A DNA stretch of 64,000 nt from Roseivivax sediminis. Its GTDB lineage: Bacteria; Pseudomonadota; Alphaproteobacteria; Rhodobacterales; Rhodobacteraceae. The notes beneath the pieces were generated by a model, which worked only from the letters and a program-made list of their open reading frames with translations, made no database searches and was not told the DNA's origin. Shown here piece by piece: positions 35,234 through 43,796 of this stretch. The position numbers and the translations under genes are program-made. The stretch spans positions 1-64,000 of the forward strand of contig NZ_FOMS01000001.1 in NCBI RefSeq assembly GCF_900112685.1. Reading direction: 5' to 3'. Every line of letters begins with the position of its first letter. Within the stretch, counting starts at the first letter, position 1.

Positions 35234-35760
35234 CGACCCACGATCCGATCCCCGCGCGCCTGGCCGCGCTGAAAACCGCGACGACGCCGGAGCTGAAAGC
35301 GCAGTGGCGGGACCTGTTCGACAGCGAACCGCCGCCCTTCAATCGTCGCTACCTGGAGAGCCGGCTGGCCTACCGCATCCAAGAGCTGGTCTACGGCGGG
35401 CTCAATCCCGAGACGGTCCGGCGGCTGGAGAAGCTGGGCCAGGAACTCGACGGCGGTAACCGGAAGAAGAGCCGCGTCCGCGCCGATCTGCAGCCGATCG
35501 CCGGTACGCGGCTCATTCGCGAGTGGCAGGGCGTGGAGCATGTCGTCACCGTCACCTCGGACGGCTTCGACTGGCAGGGGCGGCCCTACAAGTCGCTGTC
35601 GGCCATCGCGCGGGCGATCACCGGCACGCGCTGGAACGGCTGGGTCTTCTTCGGGCTGAAGAACCGGAGGGTGAGCGGCGGTGGCCGCAAGCCAGCGGAG
35701 GCTCCGGTGGAACGTCCGCAGACGCGAACGTCCGAAGCGAAAGCGGAGGGCCAGACATGA
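35230..35760 (+). CDS. DUF2924-family protein (module 2)
   Basis: A 176-residue DUF2924 protein (LAALKTATTPELKAQWRDLF; LAYRIQELVYGGL; GTRLIREWQG; GFDWQGRPYKSLSAIARAI; ITGTRWNGWVFFGL). It aligns over its length with the module 1 copy at 6761-7258 and overlaps the recombinase start by four bases. The function of the family is not known; its invariable place before a large serine recombinase points to a role in recombination. Confidence 0.85.
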   Translation: MTTHDPIPARLAALKTATTPELKAQWRDLFDSEPPPFNRRYLESRLAYRIQELVYGGLNPETVRRLEKLGQELDGGNRKKSRVRADLQPIAGTRLIREWQGVEHVVTVTSDGFDWQGRPYKSLSAIARAITGTRWNGWVFFGLKNRRVSGGGRKPAEAPVERPQTRTSEAKAEGQT

Positions 35761-37067
35761 CAAAGCCCATCGTGCACAAACAGCGCTGCGCCATCTACAC
35801 GCGCAAATCATCCGAGGAAGGGCTGGAGCAGGAGTTCAACTCGCTCCACGCCCAGCGTGAGGCCTGCGAGGCGTTCATCGCCAGTCAGCGTTCCGAGGGC
35901 TGGGTGCTCGTCCGCGATCAGTACGACGACGGCGGCCTCTCGGGCGGCACGCTGGAACGGCCCGGCCTGCAGCGGCTGCTGGAGGACATCGAGGACGGGC
36001 TGGTCGACGTGGTCGTGGTCTACAAGATCGACCGCCTCAGCCGCTCGCTGGCGGATTTCGCCAAGCTGGTCGAGGTATTCGACCGGAACGGCGTGACGTT
36101 CGTCTCGGTCACGCAGTCGTTCAACACCACCACGTCGATGGGGCGGCTGACGCTGAACATCCTGCTCTCGTTCGCCCAGTTCGAGCGGGAGGTCACCGCC
36201 GAGCGCATCCGCGACAAGGTCGCCGCCAGCCGAAAGAAGGGGATGTGGATGGGAGGGGTGCCGCCCTACGGCTATCGCGTCGAGAACCGCAAGCTGGTGA
36301 TAGACGAGGAGCGCGCCGAGCACGTCCGCTGGATCTTCGCCCGCTTCCTCGAGATCGGCTCGGGGACCGAACTGGCGCGCGAGGTCGCGAAGCGCGGCAT
36401 CCGCACGCCGCGCGGCAACCGGATCGACAAGAAGTACCTGTACCGGATGCTCAACAACCGCGCCTATATCGGCGAGGCGGTCCACAAGGGCGACAGCTAC
36501 CCCGGCGAACACGACGCGATCATCGACCGCGAGACGTGGGACCGTGTCCACGCCATCCTGCAGGAGAGCCCCCGTAAGCGGGCGATGCGCACCCGCGCCG
36601 AGACGCCCGCGCTGCTGAAGGGACTGCTGTTCGGACCGGACAGCGCGGCATTCTCGCCGACGCACACGCGCAAAGGCGAACGGCTCTACCGCTACTATGT
36701 CAGTCAAACCGTGCTGAAGCATGGTGCTGGTTCGTGTCCGGTCGGCCGCGTGTCTGCGGGCGAGATCGAGGCCGCCGTGATCGACCAGCTGCGGGCGGTG
36801 TTCCGCCAGCCGGAGATCGTGGCGGGGACTTGGAAGGCGGCGCGCGACCACGCCGACGACATCACCGAGGCTGATGCCCGCGCGGCGCTGCAACAGCTCG
36901 ACCCGCTGTGGGACGAACTGTTCCCCGCCGAGCAGGCGCGCATCGTGGCGCTGCTGGTTGAACGAGTCGACATCAGTTCGGACGGGCTGAACGTCCGGCT
37001 CCGCGTCGACGGGCTCGGCAGCCTCGCCCGCGAGATTCTGGCCGGTGGCATCGAGGCTGCCGCATGA
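35757..37067 (+). CDS. Large serine recombinase (intact)
   Basis: This 436-residue site-specific recombinase has the catalytic resolvase domain (Ser18 in YTRKSSEEGL; VYKIDRLSRSLADF; FAQFEREVTAERIRDKV), the recombinase domain (VHKGDSYPGEHDAIID) and a C-terminal part (AEQARIVALLVERVDI). Unlike its partner at 7255-8579 the frame is open throughout. It probably mobilises the segment that includes the defence island or the prophage; the att sites are not known. The start overlaps the DUF2924 stop, and the next gene starts inside this stop codon. Confidence 0.9.
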   Translation: MTKPIVHKQRCAIYTRKSSEEGLEQEFNSLHAQREACEAFIASQRSEGWVLVRDQYDDGGLSGGTLERPGLQRLLEDIEDGLVDVVVVYKIDRLSRSLADFAKLVEVFDRNGVTFVSVTQSFNTTTSMGRLTLNILLSFAQFEREVTAERIRDKVAASRKKGMWMGGVPPYGYRVENRKLVIDEERAEHVRWIFARFLEIGSGTELAREVAKRGIRTPRGNRIDKKYLYRMLNNRAYIGEAVHKGDSYPGEHDAIIDRETWDRVHAILQESPRKRAMRTRAETPALLKGLLFGPDSAAFSPTHTRKGERLYRYYVSQTVLKHGAGSCPVGRVSAGEIEAAVIDQLRAVFRQPEIVAGTWKAARDHADDITEADARAALQQLDPLWDELFPAEQARIVALLVERVDISSDGLNVRLRVDGLGSLAREILAGGIEAAA

Positions 37068-37450
37068 CCCGCGGGGCTCTGATCCCGGAGACCGTGACGC
37101 TGCACGTGCCCTTCCGCGTAGTGACGCGCGGTGGGCGGAAGGAGATGCAGCTGCCGGACGGCGCGACGCAACCGCGGCGGACCGACAACACGCTCGTCAA
37201 GGCGCTGGCCCGCGCGTTCCGTTGGAAGCGCATGCTGGAGTTGGGAGAGTTCGCTACCATCGGCGAACTGGCCGAGCGTGAGGGGATCGCGCCCTCCTAT
37301 ATGACTCGCGTCCTGCGCCTGACGCTGCTTTCGCCCGATATCGTCGAGGCGATCCTGGACGGAAGGCAGGGCCCGGAGGTGACGCTGCTAAAGGTGCTGG
37401 AGCCGTTGCCTTCAGAATGGGGCCAGCAACTGTCAGTCTTGCGGCAGTGA
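37064..37450 (+). CDS. Helix-turn-helix protein closing recombinase module 2
   Basis: A 128-residue protein coupled to the recombinase (ATGA). The helix-turn-helix TIGELAEREGIA then YMTRVLRLTLLSPDIV is ParB/KorB-like, and the paralogue at 8579-8962 has the same layout. It is probably a DNA-binding accessory factor of the module. Confidence 0.72.
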   Translation: MTRGALIPETVTLHVPFRVVTRGGRKEMQLPDGATQPRRTDNTLVKALARAFRWKRMLELGEFATIGELAEREGIAPSYMTRVLRLTLLSPDIVEAILDGRQGPEVTLLKVLEPLPSEWGQQLSVLRQ

Positions 37451-37493
37451 GCTGCATCGAGCCAGGGCCGGTAGCTGACGCGGCCATATAGAA

Positions 37494-37550
37494 CCGCGGA
37501 AACTCCGCGGAGTCATGTTCGCCAGAGTGCGCTTTTTCGCGATTGATCGC
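37494..37550. promoter_or_regulatory. Palindromes upstream of the WYL regulator (possible operators)
   Basis: CCGCGGA-AAC-TCCGCGG at 37494-37510 is a perfect seven-base inverted repeat. GCGAT-TG-ATCGC at 37539-37550 is a second perfect palindrome. Both lie between the recombinase module and the WYL-type regulator start (37637). WYL regulators of defence islands usually bind inverted repeats in their own promoter. The first repeat could instead be a weak terminator for the recombinase module. Confidence 0.35.
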
Positions 37551-37636
37551 AATGTCCCTCGCGGCTACGATCCGAGAAAGCCCAGAAATTGGGCGCGCAC
37601 AGTTCGCGTGCGCGCAGGGCCGGGCGGGAGCTGAGC

Positions 37637-38497
37637 GTGGAAAGGGACAAGAACGAATTACGCTGGGGGATCGAGCAGCGCCTCGAGTTCATCGAGTTCC
37701 GCCTGTTCTGGGAGGGGCACGTCAATCGCATCGATGTGATGCAGCAGTTCGGCGTCTCGGTGAACCAGGCATCCTCGGACCTGAACCGCTACATCGCGCT
37801 GGCGCCGGACAACATGGTCTACGACAAGAGCGCGCGCACCTATGTCCGCGGGTCCGACTTCGACTGCAAGTTCCGCCCGCCAGACGCCGCGCACTACCTC
37901 TCGCAGCTCCGCCTCGTTGCCGACGACGTGCTGGAGCGCGAGGACTGCTGGATCCCTGACCTGCCACCCTACGCCTCCGCACCGACGCCTTTACGGGGCG
38001 TCGATCCTGTGACGCTCCGTTCGGTCGTCGGCGCAATTCGCCGATCCGAGGCGATCGAGGTGAAGTACCAGTCCCTGTCCAGCCCGGAGCCGCGCTGGCG
38101 CTGGATCGCACCTCACGCGATCGCGTTCGACGGCTTCCGCTGGCACACGCGGGCGTTCTGCCTGACCGACGAATGCTTCAAGGACTTCCTGCTCTCCCGG
38201 ATCCTCGACATCCGCGGTTCGCGCGAGAGCAAAGCCTCGGCCGACGACGACCGCGAGTGGCGCGCCGAAGTCACGCTGGAAGTGGGGCCCCACCCCGATC
38301 TCTCGGAAACGCAGGCAAAGGTCATCGCGCTCGACTACGGCATGCGGGGTGGCAAAGCGAAGATCAGGGTGCGGCGCGCGCTGCTCTATTACACGCTGAG
38401 ACGGCTTGGACTCGATACTGACCCGGCCGCCCGCCGCCCGCAGGATCAGCAGATTGTGCTTCTCAACCCTGAAAATGCGTTGCGTTCCAGCTCATGA
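37637..38497 (+). CDS. WYL-domain transcriptional regulator (CapW/BrxR type)
   Basis: A 286-residue protein read from GTG 37637, which follows GGGAG; the family begins just at this point (ERDKNELRWGIEQRLEFIEF). An N-terminal winged helix (FGVSVNQASSDLNRYIAL) is followed by a WYL domain (IEVKYQSLSSPEPRWRWIAP; ITS ligand-binding Arg/Tyr region DGFRWHTRAFCL) and a WCX-type C-terminus (LYYTLRRLGLD). Such proteins repress defence islands and are released by a phage- or nucleotide-derived signal. It stands immediately before the ATPase operon, pointing to that role here. Confidence 0.88.
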   Translation: MERDKNELRWGIEQRLEFIEFRLFWEGHVNRIDVMQQFGVSVNQASSDLNRYIALAPDNMVYDKSARTYVRGSDFDCKFRPPDAAHYLSQLRLVADDVLEREDCWIPDLPPYASAPTPLRGVDPVTLRSVVGAIRRSEAIEVKYQSLSSPEPRWRWIAPHAIAFDGFRWHTRAFCLTDECFKDFLLSRILDIRGSRESKASADDDREWRAEVTLEVGPHPDLSETQAKVIALDYGMRGGKAKIRVRRALLYYTLRRLGLDTDPAARRPQDQQIVLLNPENALRSSS

Positions 38498-38552
38498 CTA
38501 TTCCCCCGCTCATTCAATTCTGCCGATTAGACAATGTGCCATTTTGGGAAGC

Positions 38553-40058
38553 ATGATTTCATTGAGGGATAATTACTTGGCGACTGCAGACGCGACACCA
38601 CGCGCTTCGGCGCTGATTGAGAGCCTCAGGGACATAGGGTATTCCCTTCCCACTGCACTTGCTGATGTCATTGACAATTCAATAACAGCTGGCGCATCGT
38701 CTGTTCGCATATTTGCAGATACTATTGGTGATGACCCCTCGATTGCCATCCTCGACAATGGTTGCGGCATGGATCAGGCCGAGCTGATTGAGGCCCTCCG
38801 CCCCGGTAGCAAGAATCCACGCGAGACAAGAGCACCATCCGATCTTGGAAGATTCGGCTTGGGCTTGAAGAGCGCCAGCTTTTCTCAGTGCCGCAGACTA
38901 ACCGTATTGTCGTGCAAAAACGGAAGAATTGCCGGAGCCCGATGGGATCTTGATGAGGTTGCCGCAACGGATCGCTGGGAGATCTCGCTGATTGACCATC
39001 ACGAGGGCATCCCTCAAGCGGGTTTATTGCGCGAAAGCGGGACTCTTGTTCTTTGGGAAAAGCTTGATCGGGTCGATGGCGGGTATCGGCACGATACCCA
39101 AAAGCGAGCGCAGTACATCAATAGCGCGCTGGCGGGAGCAGAGAGACATCTGAGAATCGTCTTTCACAGATTCATGGAGCGTACCGGCAAAGGCAGGCTT
39201 TCAATTTCAATCAATGATCGCGTGCTGGAGCCGATAGATCCTTTCGCCTCAAAGCATCCAAAGACGCAACCTGATCAGCCTGAAGAACTCCGGCTTGCGC
39301 ATGGTGTAGTTCACTTCCAGAGCTTTACCATTCCCCATCACAAGGCGATGAAGCGGGACGAGTGGGAGGAACTTGGTGGACCCGAGGGTCATCTCAGGTC
39401 GCAAGGGTTTTATATCTATCGAGGCGATAGACTTATCATAAGCGGCAGTTGGCTCGGGTTAGCGCGGCAGACCGAGCTCACCAAGCTCTGCAGGATTCGT
39501 GTCGATATCCCAAACACGATGGATGCCGACTGGAAAATTGACGTCAAGAAGGCCTCCGCGCAGCTGCCACCCGCCGTGAAAGAGCGGCTCAAGAAGATCG
39601 TCGAACGCTTTGTCCAGACGTCCAAGCGGACATATCGCAAGCGCGGCCAGAAACTGACCGATGAAACTCGTGCGCCCATGTGGCAACGGCTGATCAAGGA
39701 TGGGGCGATCGTCTATCAGCCGAATTCCGACCACCCGACGCTGCTCGAGTTCGAGGAGCGTCTTCCTGAAGACCTCCGGCGTGATTTCAGAAATTGCATC
39801 GCGCTTGTCGGTGCGGGCCTGCCCGTGGACTCGTTGCATGCCGACCTGTTTGGACAGGCCGAGACGGTCAAGGCTGCGGATGCCGAGCTTGATGCACTTG
39901 AGCAAGCCTTGCATTCGATGGTCCCGCATCTTCTCGAACAGGGGATCTCCGAGGCCGGTGTGCGCTCGATGCTGAAGAGTACCGAAATGTTTCGCAAAGA
40001 GTGGGAGCGGGTTGAACCCGTACTCGCCAGACTTCTCGAGCAGGAGGAACACGAATGA
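38553..40058 (+). CDS. MORC/MutL-type GHKL ATPase
   Basis: A 501-residue ATPase of the GHKL fold. The N box is at residues 36-44 (LADVIDNSI), the G1 box at 68-73 (DNGCGM) and the G2 glycine loop at 99-106 (GRFGLGLK). A second domain of the MutL/MORC S5 type follows (FYIYRGDRLIISGSWLGLAR; IRVDIPNTMDADWKIDVKKA). These enzymes clamp DNA on ATP binding. Family members in bacteria occur in restriction-like operons with Z1 ATPases, as here. The stop overlaps the Z1 start. ATG 38553 is preceded by GGGAA. Confidence 0.88.
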   Translation: MISLRDNYLATADATPRASALIESLRDIGYSLPTALADVIDNSITAGASSVRIFADTIGDDPSIAILDNGCGMDQAELIEALRPGSKNPRETRAPSDLGRFGLGLKSASFSQCRRLTVLSCKNGRIAGARWDLDEVAATDRWEISLIDHHEGIPQAGLLRESGTLVLWEKLDRVDGGYRHDTQKRAQYINSALAGAERHLRIVFHRFMERTGKGRLSISINDRVLEPIDPFASKHPKTQPDQPEELRLAHGVVHFQSFTIPHHKAMKRDEWEELGGPEGHLRSQGFYIYRGDRLIISGSWLGLARQTELTKLCRIRVDIPNTMDADWKIDVKKASAQLPPAVKERLKKIVERFVQTSKRTYRKRGQKLTDETRAPMWQRLIKDGAIVYQPNSDHPTLLEFEERLPEDLRRDFRNCIALVGAGLPVDSLHADLFGQAETVKAADAELDALEQALHSMVPHLLEQGISEAGVRSMLKSTEMFRKEWERVEPVLARLLEQEEHE

Positions 40059-42817
40059 GCAACCAGCTCGACATGCTCGACAACATGGTGTCGCACGGGC
40101 TTGCCGATAGCGCGAGACGGACACCAGAGGGCATCCGCGAACTGATCGCCTCTGTGAGACAGGCTCCGATCTTCCCGGATGTCACCGATGACGATGCCGA
40201 GATGCTCGCCCGCGAGATCGAGGAACGGATCGGCGTTAGCATGGGATTGGGATCCCTTGTGGTGGCGGCCGATGATTTCGAACCTTGGCTCGAGAATGTA
40301 CGGGCCGAGATCGAGGGTGGATCCGACCCTTGGTATTACTGGTCCCGCTACAAGAAATTGCTTTTCAAGAACAAGCTGCCGCAGGATGTCATCTATGGGA
40401 CGGACCAGGTGACGGATACTATACTCGGTCGTCTGGGAAACCCGCGAGACAATCGATCCTGGGACCGCAAAGGCATGGTCGTCGGACACGTCCAGAGCGG
40501 CAAGACCGCCAACTATACTGGTCTTGTCTGCAAGGCGGCCGACGCCGGATACCGCTTGATCATCGTAATCGCGGGTATCCACAATAACCTGCGCAACCAA
40601 ACCCAAGGGCGGATTGATGAGGGCTTCATCGGGCGCGACACCGGCCGGCTCGCCCAAGTAGGAACCCGCGAAAAGCCCAAGTTGATTGGCGTTGCCGAGT
40701 TTGATGACAGGTTCACGCCAGTCAGCCTCACCAACACGATCAGGGATTTCAACAAGTCCACTGCGACCTCCAACACGAGCCAGATCGCCTCCTATGCGGT
40801 TCCGGTGGTGCTGGTCATAAAGAAGAACACGCACACTCTGCGCAACCTCACTGAATGGCTGCGCGAGCACAGCGCCAACCACTCATCCGAGATGGTTGAT
40901 CAGCCGATGTTGCTGATCGATGACGAGGCTGACAACGCTTCGATCAATGTCAAATACGGCAAGAGTGAGGTGTCGAGGATTAATGGCCAAATCCGGGAAC
41001 TGCTGGGCCTCTTCCGACGCAGTTGCTATGTCGGCTACACTGCAACTCCTTTCGCGAACATTTTCATCGATCCCGAACAAGATGAGGCCATGGAGGAGGA
41101 AGACCTCTTTCCGCGCGACTTCATTATTGGACTCGATGCACCCAACAACTACTTTGGACCGCGTAAGGTATTCCTCGATGGCATGCCGGATGACGAGGAG
41201 CCGTATTATCTGCGCAACATCACTGACAACGAGGATGTGCTACCGATCAAGCACGGGAAGGATGATGAACTCGTAGCCATACCCGAGAGCATGATCGAAG
41301 CCCTCCGCACATTCCTTGTCGCGCGTACGATCCGCGACTTGCGCGGCCAGGCAGATCAGCACGCATCGATGCTCGTGAATGCCAGCCGTTTCACCCGCAT
41401 GCAGGGCCTCATTCGCAACCGGCTCCAGGAAGTTTTGGACACGATCCGGGACTCCATCCGCATCAATGCCTCTCTTGGGGAGCGCGGCCTTCTTGATCCG
41501 GAGATCGCGGCATTGCGGAAGACATGGGCCGACGAATTCCACGACGAATGGCCAGACTGGAACGAGATCCAGAGTAGACTTCTCCAGTCGACCGGAGGTG
41601 CCAAGGTCGTCGAGGTCAACAGCCGCGTCAACGACCTCGATTATTCCGCAGCAGGCGATCGCGGATTGACAGTGATAGCCGTCGGTGGCTTCTCACTGTC
41701 GCGCGGCCTTACCCTCGAGGGGCTCACCGTCTCCTACTTCCTGCGAAACTCCATGATGTATGACACGCTCATGCAGATGGGTCGATGGTTCGGCTATCGC
41801 GGCGGATACGAAAAGCTCTGTCGCATTTGGATGCCGCCTCAGGCCATTGGCTGGTATGCCCACATCGCCGAAGCGACCGAGGAACTGCACGAGGAGCTCC
41901 GGCGCATGCAGCGGGACCGGGCAACGCCCCTGCAGTTCGGGCTTGCGGTGCGCAGTCACCCCTCGTCGCTTCTGGTCACCGCTCGAAACAAGCTGGGATC
42001 CGGCGAGAAGCATGTAAAGATCGGTCTGTCGAACGGCTATGTCGAGACGCACAAGCTAAACAATGACGAGGAAGTTCTGGAGAGCAACCGAAATGCTGCG
42101 CGGAACTTTCTGATCGCCTTGCACGAAGAGGGGTATGAACCAAGCAAGACCAAGTGCCAGGGTGGTTATCTGTTAGAAGATGTCGGGGTCGCCCACATCG
42201 ACGAATTCCTGATCCGATTCCGGAATGCTCGCGAAAGCGTAGGAACCACGATTCCACCACTCCGTGATTACATTGGCCAACGTGCCCATGATGAACTTGA
42301 CAAGTGGGACGTCTTCATTGCCAGCGTGAGCGAGAAACAGGAAACCAGCGATTTACTCGGTTGGCCCATTGGTCCGGCCAAACGCAGCATCGGGGTCGAG
42401 CGTCTCGAGGACGGTATTTTGTCGATCAGTGGGCGCCGTGCGCGGGTCGCATCTCGCGGGGTCGAGAAGATCGGCGTCGCTGCAGAGGACGCAGCACGCG
42501 CTGAGGCAGAATTCACTGCTTCGCACAATCTCGAGGGCAGCCGAGACGTAAACTTTCCGGACCACATATACAGGAGGGCGCGCAGGAAGCCGCTTCTTGT
42601 ACTCTTCCTTATTTCAGTGCGGCTGCCTGAAAAGGTCGAGACGCCCGGAAAATACGTTGGTCTACTTCCGAATGAGCCTGTTGTCGCATTCGGGATTAGC
42701 TTCCCAGTCTCGTCACGCCCGGATGACAAAGTCGAGTATGTCATGAATACCACGATGCTGCGCGAACTCTTTGGAGATGAAGACCTCGACGAGGACGCGG
42801 AGATGGAAGATGTCTGA
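40055..42817 (+). CDS. Z1-domain SF2-type ATPase
   Basis: A 920-residue superfamily-2-like ATPase with the Z1 domain. Walker A is at 144-151 (GHVQSGKT) and the Walker B near 288-293 (IDDEAD). Motif III-like YVGYTATPFANIF is near 325 and the motor C-terminal block MQMGRWFGYRGGY at about 573-585. It probably acts as a DNA translocase in a restriction-like complex. It is coupled by overlap to the ATPase gene before it and the PD-(D/E)XK gene after it. No helicase accessory or nuclease domain is fused. Confidence 0.92.
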   Translation: MSNQLDMLDNMVSHGLADSARRTPEGIRELIASVRQAPIFPDVTDDDAEMLAREIEERIGVSMGLGSLVVAADDFEPWLENVRAEIEGGSDPWYYWSRYKKLLFKNKLPQDVIYGTDQVTDTILGRLGNPRDNRSWDRKGMVVGHVQSGKTANYTGLVCKAADAGYRLIIVIAGIHNNLRNQTQGRIDEGFIGRDTGRLAQVGTREKPKLIGVAEFDDRFTPVSLTNTIRDFNKSTATSNTSQIASYAVPVVLVIKKNTHTLRNLTEWLREHSANHSSEMVDQPMLLIDDEADNASINVKYGKSEVSRINGQIRELLGLFRRSCYVGYTATPFANIFIDPEQDEAMEEEDLFPRDFIIGLDAPNNYFGPRKVFLDGMPDDEEPYYLRNITDNEDVLPIKHGKDDELVAIPESMIEALRTFLVARTIRDLRGQADQHASMLVNASRFTRMQGLIRNRLQEVLDTIRDSIRINASLGERGLLDPEIAALRKTWADEFHDEWPDWNEIQSRLLQSTGGAKVVEVNSRVNDLDYSAAGDRGLTVIAVGGFSLSRGLTLEGLTVSYFLRNSMMYDTLMQMGRWFGYRGGYEKLCRIWMPPQAIGWYAHIAEATEELHEELRRMQRDRATPLQFGLAVRSHPSSLLVTARNKLGSGEKHVKIGLSNGYVETHKLNNDEEVLESNRNAARNFLIALHEEGYEPSKTKCQGGYLLEDVGVAHIDEFLIRFRNARESVGTTIPPLRDYIGQRAHDELDKWDVFIASVSEKQETSDLLGWPIGPAKRSIGVERLEDGILSISGRRARVASRGVEKIGVAAEDAARAEAEFTASHNLEGSRDVNFPDHIYRRARRKPLLVLFLISVRLPEKVETPGKYVGLLPNEPVVAFGISFPVSSRPDDKVEYVMNTTMLRELFGDEDLDEDAEMEDV

Positions 42818-43784
42818 AACGAACCCTTGGAGTGGTCTGGCTTTTGACGAGGCGCGTCGGGTCGACAAGCGAGGTCGCCATGACTTCTTCTGGGCCGTTG
42901 TGGAGAACGACAGTGTTGCGCTGGCCCTCGCTCTTCCAGAAAAGACGGAGCGGGTTCTGCCACTACCAAAGATCCGGAGCCTTGATATCGGCTATCGGAA
43001 ACTCGGGGCACGGGACGCTCTGATCGTGGCACTCCGCGATCCGGAGCAGAGGGACCTGTTCGCCAACCTTTGCCTCGATATCGTCTCGGCCGGCGAGCAG
43101 GGCAAGACTGCCGACGAAGCCCTTGACCGAGCGGTGAGACGGACACTTCGTTGGCACCATCTCTTGAGGGGCGGGTCATCAGACCGTTTTAGCCTCGAAG
43201 AACAGAGGGGTCTTATAGGCGAGCTACAATTTCTTCAGCTGTTGTGCGCCCAGATTGGTGCAGATGCGGCGATTGAGGCATGGCGCGGGCCCGAGGAAGG
43301 CGCGAAGGATTTCGAACTTCACGGAATGTGCGTCGAGGTCAAGGCGCGTAGAGGCGCGGCACGACCGCAAGTGCAGATTTCATCGGAGGATCAGCTGGCC
43401 GACGTGTCCGGGTCGGAGCTCTTCCTGCTGGTCCACGATGTCGACGCTGCGGTGAAGCCCGAGGGCATGACACTGACGGATCATGTTCAAGTGGTCGAAG
43501 ACATCTACCGATACGCGACCATGTCGGCCTATGGCGCATGGGAGCGTCTTCTGGCGGCCACAGGCTTCGACTGGGACCATGACTACAGCGACCGGCGGTG
43601 GACGGTCGGCCAAAGGTCGGCATTCCGGGTGGTTGACGGATTTCCGCGCATATCCGCACCCGTCGCGACCGGTGTCCTGAACGTCAGGTATTCCGTGGCT
43701 CTGGACGCATGCGCAGATTTTATAATCGAGGATGAGACACTCCTGCTCGAATTGAAGAAAACGCAGTCTTCGGTCGACACGTAG
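42810..43784 (+). CDS. PD-(D/E)XK motif protein (DUF4420)
   Basis: A 324-residue protein matching the DUF4420 / PD-(D/E)XK motif family. The active-site order is visible: an Asp in GAKDFELHG at about 166, then VEVKARRG (E about 176, K about 178), with a downstream Gln-rich strand (PQVQISSEDQLADVSGS). It is the likely nuclease subunit of the island. The start lies eight bases inside the Z1 gene end. It is followed after 12 bases by the AIPR gene. Confidence 0.88.
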   Translation: MSETNPWSGLAFDEARRVDKRGRHDFFWAVVENDSVALALALPEKTERVLPLPKIRSLDIGYRKLGARDALIVALRDPEQRDLFANLCLDIVSAGEQGKTADEALDRAVRRTLRWHHLLRGGSSDRFSLEEQRGLIGELQFLQLLCAQIGADAAIEAWRGPEEGAKDFELHGMCVEVKARRGAARPQVQISSEDQLADVSGSELFLLVHDVDAAVKPEGMTLTDHVQVVEDIYRYATMSAYGAWERLLAATGFDWDHDYSDRRWTVGQRSAFRVVDGFPRISAPVATGVLNVRYSVALDACADFIIEDETLLLELKKTQSSVDT

Positions 43785-43796
43785 GGGGGCTGATCG

